Source: JBGTCY01 sp041748615 (GTDB lineage Bacteria > Bacteroidota > Bacteroidia > Chitinophagales > CAIOSU01). Taken from it: DNA of 11,449 bases. A program made the position numbers and the translations under genes. The DNA is taken from contig JBGTCY010000198.1 of the NCBI GenBank assembly GCA_041748615.1, forward strand, positions 1 to 11,449, given 5' to 3'. Shown here piece after piece: positions 5,198 to 11,449 of this stretch (positions within the stretch are counted from its first letter, which is position 1; the number at the start of each line of letters is the position of its first letter). Under the pieces are notes generated by a model. It saw only the letters and a list, made by a program, of their open reading frames with translations. It did not search any database and was not told where the DNA came from.

Positions 5198-7698
5198 AAC
5201 ATAAGATACCGGGTGCAGGTTTTCAATTTTTTGCCTGTAGAGATTCGTTAGGTTTTGTACTGAAATTTTTGGGGATAATGATATTTGAACTTGGGGCGAT
5301 TATTTCTTTAGCACAAGACAATTACACAATCAGGGGTACGGTGACGGACAAATCAAACGGTAATCCCATCGCAGCTCAGATTTTAGTTGAAGAATTTCTA
5401 TTAGGCGCCTCCACAGACGATAAAGGAAACTTCAGGATAGACAATGTTCCTTCTAACACTTTTAAAATAAAAATATCAAGCATCGGGTATATTCCTTTCC
5501 AGCAAAGAATCAGGTTAAGTAAAACTGAAGAGACATTCCAACTTGCATTGGAACCTACTGATTTGAGGTTATCTGAAATAATCGTTTCCCAACAAAAAGA
5601 GAATGAAAACTTTTCTATCAGCAGACTAAAGGCAATTGATGGCAGCGCTATTTATGCAGGGAAAAAATCTGAGGTAATCATCCCTGATTTGATTGCTGCC
5701 AATAAAGCCACCAATAATGCCCGACAAATTTTTGCAAAAGTTCCGGGATTAAATATCTGGGAAAGCGATGGAGCCGGATTGCAAATGGGGTTGGGCGGCA
5801 GGGGTTTGAGCCCGAATCGAAATTCTAATTTTAATGTTCGTCAAAATGGCTATGATATCAGTGCCGATGCCTTAGGCTATCCTGAGAGCTATTATACGCC
5901 TCCCGTAGAAGCCCTGGAAAGAATTGAAGTGGTCAGAGGTGCAGCCTCATTGCAATACGGCACACAGTTTGGCGGGTTGATAAACTTTGTTTTAAAGAAA
6001 GGGAATGCTGACACTCCTTTTGAAATTACTACACGCCAGACGATGGGTTCATGGTGGCTGTATAACAATTTTACCAGCATTGGGGGCAATACCGAAAAGT
6101 TAAACTACTTTGGTTTTTACCAATTCAAAAGAGGTGATGGATGGAGGCCAAATTCAGAATTTCAAAATCACACGGCTTATGCCGCTTTCAATATCAAAGT
6201 TTCTGAAAATGTAAAAATTGGTATTGAATATACTCACCTGAATTATTTGGCACAACAGGCAGGTGGACTTACGGACACACAGTTTGAGCAGGACCCTCAA
6301 CAATCTTTCAGAGCTCGAAACTGGTTTAAGGTAAATTGGAATTTAATGGCAGTCATTTTTGACTTTAAAATCAATGAACGCAGCAAAATCAACATGCGCA
6401 ACTTTGGTTTGCACGCAGGGAGAGATGCATTGGGAATCTTAGAGCGCATCAACGAGATTGACCGTGGGCAAAACAGGGATTTGATATCCGATATCTACAT
6501 GAATATCGGTAATGAAACCCGGTTTATTCAACGTTATAATTTATTTAAACAATCTCATACATTGCTCACCGGAATAAGGATTTATAAAGGGCATACCGAA
6601 AGGTACCAGGGATTTGCAGATAATGATTCCGACCCCAACTTCGTTTTTTTAAATCCAGCGCGCCCGGGAAAGTCTGAGTACGTTTTTCCGGGTTTCAACT
6701 TTGCATGGTTTGCAGAAAATGTTTTCAACATCACTAAAAATTTAACCATCACTCCCGGAATTCGAAGTGAATATATTTATACGGCTGCAGATGGAAATTA
6801 CAATATTTTAGTTACTGATTTTGCAGGAAACATCGTTTCAGATACTTTAATCCCAGAGCAACGCAACCGTGCAAGAGGGTTGGCATTGTTTGGTATCGGC
6901 ATTAGCTACAAGCCGATGGGTTATGCAGAAGTCTATACCAATTTTTCACAAAACTACCGAGCGATTACATTTAGTGATTTACGAATTGACAACCCCAACT
7001 TAAGAGTGGATCCGGATATTCAAGATGAAAGAGGCTTCAATGCCGACTTTGGCGTAAGAGGTTCTCACAAGCGAATAATTAATTACGACATCAGCATCTT
7101 TTTGCTTGCTTACAAAAATAAAATCGGTGAGGTTTTTAAAAATGATACAGTTACACCCTTTTTGCCATTTCGCTATAGAACTAATATTGGTCAATCATTT
7201 TCACTTGGTATCGAATCTTTTTTTGAAAGTGATTTATTACAGGTTTTCGGCATGAACAGCGAAAAATATGCGTTAAACCTTTTTATGAATTGTGCCTTTA
7301 TTCGCTCTTCTTATCTTCAATCTGACGACAGTGCGATTGAAGGCAATCAAGTAGAGTTTGTACCACCGGTTTTAATAAGGACCGGCATCAGTTTAAATTT
7401 TCATCAACTAAAATTATCACTACAATATTCTTTTGTGAATGAACATTTTACTGATGCCACCAATGCTATCAGAACCTCCACGGCAGTAAACGGAATTATT
7501 CCGTCTTATTATGTTATGGATTTTTCGGCTCAATATCCGTACAAATGGTTTCAGTTTGAAGCTGGCGTAAACAACCTCACCAACAACAAATATTTTACGC
7601 GCAGAGCTGATGCATATCCCGGTCCCGGTATTATCCCATCCGATGCGATTAGTTTTTACGTAGCTATGCAGTTTAAAATAGCTATCAAACCAAAATAA
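5194..7698 (+). CDS. FecA-like TonB-dependent outer-membrane receptor
   Basis: The 834-residue product has a signal peptide ending near Ala40 ('SLA|QDN'), a carboxypeptidase-regulatory-like beta-sandwich at about 45-122 ('IRGTVTDKSNGNPIA', 'STDDKGNFRI', 'SSIGY'), a possible TonB box 'LSEIIVS' at 126-132, and a plug at about 165-270 with 'ARQIFAKVPGLNIWE', 'GLGGRGLSPNR', 'YPESYYTPPVEALERIEVVRG' and 'QYGTQFGG'. The rest is the 22-strand barrel, ending 'FYVAMQFKIAIKPK'. The 'NGYDI...YPESYYTPP' segment is characteristic of FecA-type iron-complex receptors. No STN signalling domain is present, so it should not drive an anti-sigma cascade. ATG 5194 overlaps the HTTM stop as ATGA. The preceding lipoprotein genes support a role in importing iron or another chelated metal. 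The ligand cannot be told from sequence. Confidence 0.92.
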   Translation: MKHKIPGAGFQFFACRDSLGFVLKFLGIMIFELGAIISLAQDNYTIRGTVTDKSNGNPIAAQILVEEFLLGASTDDKGNFRIDNVPSNTFKIKISSIGYIPFQQRIRLSKTEETFQLALEPTDLRLSEIIVSQQKENENFSISRLKAIDGSAIYAGKKSEVIIPDLIAANKATNNARQIFAKVPGLNIWESDGAGLQMGLGGRGLSPNRNSNFNVRQNGYDISADALGYPESYYTPPVEALERIEVVRGAASLQYGTQFGGLINFVLKKGNADTPFEITTRQTMGSWWLYNNFTSIGGNTEKLNYFGFYQFKRGDGWRPNSEFQNHTAYAAFNIKVSENVKIGIEYTHLNYLAQQAGGLTDTQFEQDPQQSFRARNWFKVNWNLMAVIFDFKINERSKINMRNFGLHAGRDALGILERINEIDRGQNRDLISDIYMNIGNETRFIQRYNLFKQSHTLLTGIRIYKGHTERYQGFADNDSDPNFVFLNPARPGKSEYVFPGFNFAWFAENVFNITKNLTITPGIRSEYIYTAADGNYNILVTDFAGNIVSDTLIPEQRNRARGLALFGIGISYKPMGYAEVYTNFSQNYRAITFSDLRIDNPNLRVDPDIQDERGFNADFGVRGSHKRIINYDISIFLLAYKNKIGEVFKNDTVTPFLPFRYRTNIGQSFSLGIESFFESDLLQVFGMNSEKYALNLFMNCAFIRSSYLQSDDSAIEGNQVEFVPPVLIRTGISLNFHQLKLSLQYSFVNEHFTDATNAIRTSTAVNGIIPSYYVMDFSAQYPYKWFQFEAGVNNLTNNKYFTRRADAYPGPGIIPSDAISFYVAMQFKIAIKPK

Positions 7699-7807
7699 TG
7701 AGCTAAAATATTTTTGCCCATTCAGTAAAATCTGGAGTTCCTCCAATGCGCTTCCATGTGTATGTCGTTTCCATCAGAGTCCTTTAAACCTTAAACTTAA
7801 TTCATCC

Positions 7808-8194
7808 TCATTTCATTGAGTGAATACCAAACGCATTTCCCTCGGTGTCCTGGCAGATGGAGCAGAAGCCGTATTGACCGATAGGAAATTTTGCTTTCAA
7901 TATTTTACCGCCTGCATTTTGCACACGACTTTCTTCTACAGCGCAATCTTCACTGGTGAAATAGACCATCGTGCTGTTGCCGCCTGAAGGTACGCCTTTG
8001 GCTTTGACGAGAGCGCCTGCCGCATTGGGCGCGTTTTCCACCCACGGGAAAAAGGTCATTTGAAATCCTTCCATGTCACCGATGGGCGCTTCTTCCATCC
8101 GCTTGTCCAAAACGGTTTCATAAAATTTCCTGGCTCTGCTCATGTCCTGGACATAAATCTCGAACCAGCCGACTACGTTAGTTTGTTGTTGCAT
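7808..8194 (-). CDS. VOC-superfamily (glyoxalase/bleomycin-resistance fold) protein
   Basis: The 128-residue protein has two tandem beta-alpha-beta-beta-beta modules. The first carries 'VVGWFEIYVQDMSRARKFYE' (about 8-27) and 'GFQMTFFPW'. The second carries 'STMVYFTSED', 'QNAGGKILKAKFPIG' and 'DTEGNAFGIHS' near the C-terminus. These are standard signatures of small VOC proteins annotated as glyoxalase/bleomycin-resistance/dioxygenase family. The usual His/Glu metal quartet of glyoxalase I is not evident, so the reaction, if any, is unknown. It is soluble and cytoplasmic, with no signal peptide. It lies 51 bp downstream of the DUF4199 gene on the same strand, so the two may share a transcript. 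It is convergent with the receptor gene, with 109 bp between them. It is probably unrelated to metal uptake. Confidence 0.88.
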   Translation of the reverse strand: MQQQTNVVGWFEIYVQDMSRARKFYETVLDKRMEEAPIGDMEGFQMTFFPWVENAPNAAGALVKAKGVPSGGNSTMVYFTSEDCAVEESRVQNAGGKILKAKFPIGQYGFCSICQDTEGNAFGIHSMK

Positions 8195-8245
8195 GATTGA
8201 TTTGTTATGTATTATGTGAGTTAATTATTCAACTTTATATCCCCT

Positions 8246-8515
8246 TTATTTCCTTGTGAATAGGGCAACGATTGAAGAAGTTAAAATTCCCATTACAGGC
8301 GCGCCAATCAATCCCTGAACCAGATAGTTTTTCAGACTAAAATATTCTTCCGCTGCCTGCTGTGTCATTTTTCCTTCATGAACGGAATATTCAATTGCAT
8401 TCGGAAAATATTCAGGGGTAATGAAAGTTGAAGTGACGTATTGAGATAACGGGCTTAACACAGTAACAATTAAAGTAATGATTAGTCCGGTTAAAAATCC
8501 TTGATGATAGGTCAT
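8246..8515 (-). CDS. DUF4199-like membrane protein, N-terminally shortened (probably degraded)
   Basis: From the only ATG in frame, 89 residues are made, with two hydrophobic helices (about 7-26 and 65-86) and the conserved pieces 'MTYHQGF', 'LSPLSQYV', 'FITPEYF', 'GKMTQQAAEEYF' and 'GILTSSIVALFTRK'. DUF4199 proteins of Bacteroidota are usually about 160-180 residues with four helices. Their function is unknown. The matching frame continues upstream without a stop as far as 8617 and encodes another family-like helix ('GAIPAIAIYVFALLDKRKN'), but it has no ATG there. An ATG at 8640 lies in a different frame and would join it only if the A6/T6 run at 8595-8600 had one more base. The first helix has no counterpart. 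The copy is thus a remnant or has a sequence error. It is followed by the VOC gene. Confidence 0.6.
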   Translation of the reverse strand: MTYHQGFLTGLIITLIVTVLSPLSQYVTSTFITPEYFPNAIEYSVHEGKMTQQAAEEYFSLKNYLVQGLIGAPVMGILTSSIVALFTRK

Positions 8516-8743
8516 TTTTCCATTGTAAAAATTCTTTCGTTTGTCAAGAAGCGCAAAAACATAGATGGCTATTGCCGGAATTGCGCCATTACTGAAAAAA
8601 TAAAGCAGGTTAAAGTTTTAGAAGTAAATATAGTTTTCATGTTTTTATCATTAATGTCTGACTAATGTAGTGAAAAGTCAGTACATACCGGATTTCATTC
8701 TACAACACGAAATCTTCATTTTTATTCTAAAAATCACAATTGT

Positions 8744-8786
8744 CCGACTATTCCGGGCTTTAGCCCAAAACAAGATTATTAGTCGG
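8744..8786. repeat. REP-like nested palindrome
   Basis: Outer arms CCGACTA (8744-8750) and TAGTCGG (8780-8786) enclose a tight hairpin, GGGCT-TT-AGCCC (8755-8766). There is no T-run on either side, so it does not look like a terminator. GGGCTTTAGCCC-type palindromes remind me of short dispersed repeats in Bacteroidota intergenic DNA, but with one copy in view I cannot show that it is repeated. Confidence 0.35.
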
Positions 8787-8799
8787 TCAAAGTGAAGAT

Positions 8800-8838
8800 A
8801 AAAAAAATACCCCCGTCCCATCTAAAGGACGAGGGTAT
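8800..8838 (-). terminator. Rho-independent terminator of the SprB-repeat gene
   Basis: Read on the minus strand, a 12-bp stem (8827-8838 with 8807-8818, GC-rich, one G-U pair) closes an 8-base loop and is followed by eight U (A-run 8800-8807). It begins about 50 bp after the stop codon of the minus-strand gene at 8890. The G-U pair forms only in minus-strand RNA, and the U tract is on the same side, which fixes the direction. Confidence 0.85.
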
Positions 8839-8889
8839 TCAGAACACCCCTCTCAAAAAGTGTATCTTCAATATTTTTAAAATATCTTT

Positions 8890-11449
8890 TTATCCTCTGA
8901 AGATGACCACATAACCGGTGTAAGTGGATTTATTGTCATCATTGAGTTTAAGGATGTAATAGTAAGTTCCGTCAGGCAGCGGCTCGCCTTCCTGGTTGGT
9001 GCCGTACCATTGGTTTTTGTAACCGTTCATGCGGTAAACTTCATTGCCCCAGCGGTTGAAGATGACTACTTCATTATGCGGGAACCGGTCAATGCCCCTG
9101 ATTTCCCAGTTGTCATTCACATCATCGCGGTTGGGTGAAATAGCGCTTGGAATAAATAAATCAGGATTGTTATCACCCATGCTGATGAAGACCAAAGCGG
9201 TGTCACACATTGTCGGGGTGCCGTCATCGCAAATCACATAGCCGAACACGTCATCACCGGTAAAACCTTCTTCGGGAATGTAGGTAATCGTGCCGTCATT
9301 ATTGATGACCACGATGCCATGCATTGGCTGTGTCGTAATTCCGGTTACAGTGATTTCACCACCATCCGTATCGTAATCATTGTCCAATACGCTGATGGTG
9401 GAAGTCTGACCTGCCGGAATACTGACAGTGTCATTCACCGCGATGGGCGGATAATTACAATTCGGAGCATTCAAGTTGAAGACTGCTGTTACAACACAAC
9501 CGGCATCATCGGCAACCGTTACGCTGTGCTCCCCGATTCCAAGGTTGTAAATATCAGCTTCAACAGAACCGGTTGACCAAATGTAATTGTAGGGTGGCGT
9601 ACCACCGCTTACATTCAAATCAATATTGCCATCAATCATTTCAGTACAAGTTGGGCTTCTGGTAACGCTGGCGGCAGTTGTCAACTCTGTCGGCTGGCTA
9701 ATCGTGATTTCTTTCGCGTCAGCACAGTTGTTTGCATCTGCCACCGTCACTCCGTAAGTTCCCGCGAGCAGGTTAATCAAACCGGGCGTATCAAGGCTGT
9801 TGCTCCAAATGTAAGTGTAAGGAGCAGTTCCGCCCTGTACACTGATTCCGATTGCGCCATCCGCTCCATTGAAACAAGTTGCATCCTTAATATTTGTTAC
9901 CTCAATTTCAAGATCGGAAGCTTCACCAACCGCTGCCTGTAATGTCGTTTGGCAATTGTTCGCATCCGTTACAGTCAATGTATAACTTCCTGCCAATACT
10001 CCTGTAATATCTGCAGTTGTATCACCATTCGACCAGAGATATTGATAAGGCAACGCGCCACCGCTGACAGTGATGTCTATCGAGCCGCTTTCACCGCCAT
10101 TACAAGTCGCATTGATAATTCCGGTGATTTGAGCGACAAGTGATGCAGGTTCATTTACATTGAAACTGTCAATACCCACGCAACCTTTGTCATCAGTCAC
10201 CGTGACTGCATGAGTACCGGCCGGAATACCGGAAATATTTTGTGTAATGTCACCGGTGGACCAACTATAGGTATAAGCAGGAGTTCCTCCTCCAACGGTC
10301 AGTACAATCGCACCGGTGGAATCGCCAAAACAGTTGATGTCTGTGATGGAGGTCGCGCTGACAGACAATGCTGAAGGCTGACCGATATTGTAATTCCCGA
10401 TTTTCAGGCAGCCATTCGCATCCGCCACCGTGACACTATAGCTTCCGGCAATTAAACCGGTGATGTCTTTGGTAACCATGCCATTCGACCAGCTAAAGAG
10501 ATAAGGTGTTACGCCACCGCTCACATTCAGGCTGATACTGCCGCTTGTCTGACCAAAACAATCCGCATCGTTAAGCGCGCTGACAGCGATAGTTAATACA
10601 GCAGGTTGTGATAAGTTGAAAGTTGATTGGCGTGCGCATCCAACTGCATCGGTTACAGTAACCTGATGAGTACCCGCGCTCAACCCTGTGACATCCTGCG
10701 AGGTTGCGCCACTTGTCCAGTTATAGGTGTAAGGCGGAGTTCCTCCGCTCACATTAATGTCAATGCTTCCGTTACTACCGCCATGACAGGAGATTTCAGT
10801 TAAGGAATTCACCGTCACGGCAATTTGTGAAGCCTGTCCGATATTATAGTTTCTCACCTGAGTGCAGGAGTTCGCATCCGTTACGGTCACACTATGACTG
10901 CCCTGCGCTAATCCTGTCACATTCTGTGTTAGAGCGCCATTGCTCCACAGGAAGGTGTAAGGCGCTGTGCCGCCACTGACAGCAATGTTGATGCTGCCGG
11001 TAGTATCTCCATGACATACTGCATCAATAATGTTTACCAAACTCACTGATAAAACTGTAGGCTGACCGAGGTTATAATTACCAAGACGCGTACAACCATT
11101 CGCATCTGTTACCGTTACCTGGTAACTTCCGGCTGCCACATTCGTCAGGTTCTGAGTTACAGCGCCATTGCTCCACAGGTAGGTGTAAGGCGGTGTGCCG
11201 CCACTCGGATTGATATTTACAAAACCGCTTGTCTGTCCATTACATTTTGCATCAGATAATCCGGCAATACTAATCGTGATAGCCGCATTGGGTTGTCCGA
11301 TGTTGAAAACGGAAGTTTTCTGGCAATTAACTGCATCCGTCACAGTAACACTATAACTGCCCGCACCGATGTTACTCAGATTTTGTGTGGTCGCTCCGTT
11401 GCTCCAGAGGAAGGTGTGGGGCGTTGTTCCTCCACTCACCGAAATCTGA
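8890..11449 (-). CDS. SprB-repeat secreted protein with type B T9SS C-terminal domain (5' end outside window)
   Basis: The frame is open to the right edge, so the roughly 850 residues seen are the C-terminal part of a larger protein. A GTG at 11439 lies mid-repeat and is not a true start. In order from there: one partial and eight further SprB repeats (residues 1-662), a cadherin/Ig-like domain at about 663-758 ('AVNDTVSIPAG', 'VLDNDYDTDG', 'GTITYIPEEGFTGDD'), and a gliding-motility-associated C-terminal domain at 761-849 ('FIPSAISPNRDDVNDNW', 'VVIFNRWGNEVY', 'LPDGTYYYIL', ending 'TGYVVIFRG'). Such type B C-terminal domains direct export through the type IX secretion system to the cell surface or medium. 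SprB-repeat proteins include motility adhesins, but many are surface proteins of unknown role. A strong terminator follows the stop. No neighbouring gene suggests a specific partner. Confidence 0.93.
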   Translation of the reverse strand, partial: QISVSGGTTPHTFLWSNGATTQNLSNIGAGSYSVTVTDAVNCQKTSVFNIGQPNAAITISIAGLSDAKCNGQTSGFVNINPSGGTPPYTYLWSNGAVTQNLTNVAAGSYQVTVTDANGCTRLGNYNLGQPTVLSVSLVNIIDAVCHGDTTGSINIAVSGGTAPYTFLWSNGALTQNVTGLAQGSHSVTVTDANSCTQVRNYNIGQASQIAVTVNSLTEISCHGGSNGSIDINVSGGTPPYTYNWTSGATSQDVTGLSAGTHQVTVTDAVGCARQSTFNLSQPAVLTIAVSALNDADCFGQTSGSISLNVSGGVTPYLFSWSNGMVTKDITGLIAGSYSVTVADANGCLKIGNYNIGQPSALSVSATSITDINCFGDSTGAIVLTVGGGTPAYTYSWSTGDITQNISGIPAGTHAVTVTDDKGCVGIDSFNVNEPASLVAQITGIINATCNGGESGSIDITVSGGALPYQYLWSNGDTTADITGVLAGSYTLTVTDANNCQTTLQAAVGEASDLEIEVTNIKDATCFNGADGAIGISVQGGTAPYTYIWSNSLDTPGLINLLAGTYGVTVADANNCADAKEITISQPTELTTAASVTRSPTCTEMIDGNIDLNVSGGTPPYNYIWSTGSVEADIYNLGIGEHSVTVADDAGCVVTAVFNLNAPNCNYPPIAVNDTVSIPAGQTSTISVLDNDYDTDGGEITVTGITTQPMHGIVVINNDGTITYIPEEGFTGDDVFGYVICDDGTPTMCDTALVFISMGDNNPDLFIPSAISPNRDDVNDNWEIRGIDRFPHNEVVIFNRWGNEVYRMNGYKNQWYGTNQEGEPLPDGTYYYILKLNDDNKSTYTGYVVIFRG
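9454..11449 (-). repeat. Tandem SprB repeats, 228-bp period
   Basis: Nine consecutive copies are visible: a partial one at 11263-11449, seven of exactly 76 codons (11035-11262, 10807-11034, 10579-10806, 10351-10578, 10123-10350, 9895-10122, 9667-9894), and a last one of 71 codons (9454-9666). The shared pattern is 'C-G....GSI.I.VSGGT.PY.Y.WSNG..T..ITGL.AGSY.VTVTDANGC...'. Complete copies have two Cys, near repeat positions 7 and 57, suggesting one disulfide per repeat. The copies differ clearly in sequence, so this is an old array rather than a recent expansion. Confidence 0.9.

Larger units (their letters stand above)
8516..8889. other. Non-coding stretch with gene remnant, nested palindrome and terminator
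   Basis: This 374-bp interval between two minus-strand genes has no complete gene. Its left part (8516-8617) still carries in-frame DUF4199-like coding sequence without a start. Inverted CTGACT/AGTCAG arms at 8658-8663 and 8676-8681 flank a weak TACATTAG promoter-like element on the minus strand (8662-8669). A nested palindrome lies at 8744-8786 and a terminator at 8800-8838. I see no tRNA or other RNA gene. Confidence 0.5.

Noticed and set aside
7733..7745. Small hairpin TGGAG-TTC-CTCCA after the receptor gene as an operon terminator
   Set aside because: The stem is only 5 bp and there is no T-run on either strand.
7420..7746. 108-codon minus-strand ORF overlapping the receptor's 3' end
   Set aside because: It lies almost entirely antisense to well-supported barrel-coding sequence and has no family resemblance, so it is a shadow frame.
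7703..7774. 23-codon minus-strand ORF beginning METTYTWKRIGG, just downstream of the VOC gene
   Set aside because: Its composition looks protein-like, but it is too short to recognise, has a stop just upstream and shows no start signal. It may be the remnant of an eroded gene, but I cannot support that.
9044..10143. Several plus-strand ORFs of 64-85 codons opposite the SprB-repeat gene
   Set aside because: They recur because the repeat itself is periodic. They are antisense reflections of the repeat coding sequence.
9454..11262. Regular 228-bp repeats as a possible CRISPR or satellite-like array
   Set aside because: The repeat period is a whole number of codons, the frame is open throughout, and the units encode SprB domains.

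Overview
The window reads as chromosomal DNA from a member of the Bacteroidota. The evidence is a type B type IX secretion (gliding-motility) C-terminal domain on a SprB-repeat protein, lipoproteins of the DUF4856 and imelysin families, a TonB-dependent receptor with an N-terminal carboxypeptidase-regulatory-like domain, a DUF4199-type membrane protein, and a TAnnTTTG-type promoter. The AT-rich intergenic DNA fits. I cannot name a genus. A terrestrial or aquatic Chitinophagales/Sphingobacteriales/Flavobacteriales-type bacterium is a guess.

Layout. 1-204 is the 3' end of an unrecognised gene. 321-1096 is a HigB/HigA toxin-antitoxin locus with a perfect 10-bp palindrome in front of it. The toxin frame is broken by two in-frame stop codons, while the antitoxin is open. 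1097-1372 is intergenic and carries a Bacteroidota promoter whose -33 element overlaps a dyad. 1373-7698 is a plus-strand, tightly packed cluster: DUF4856 lipoprotein, imelysin lipoprotein, HTTM/vitamin-K-dependent gamma-carboxylase-like membrane protein, and FecA-like TonB-dependent receptor. Two of its junctions overlap. The minus strand then carries a VOC (glyoxalase-fold) protein at 7808-8194 and a shortened DUF4199 membrane protein at 8246-8515. A 374-bp non-coding stretch follows, holding a REP-like nested palindrome and a rho-independent terminator. From 8890 to the right edge lies the C-terminal 850 or so residues of a large secreted SprB-repeat protein whose 5' end is outside the window.

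The most interesting region is the four-gene cluster. The receptor, the imelysin-family lipoprotein (same superfamily as the periplasmic iron-uptake protein EfeO) and the co-transcribed DUF4856 lipoprotein look like an outer-membrane iron or other metal acquisition system. Embedded in it is an HTTM protein that keeps the His and Lys equivalent to His160 and Lys218 of human gamma-glutamyl carboxylase, with the same 58-residue separation. That raises the testable idea that the system includes an enzymatic step, possibly glutamate carboxylation of an exported partner, rather than only passive transport. The imelysin protein in the same cluster has Tyr where the family's GxHxxE motif has His.
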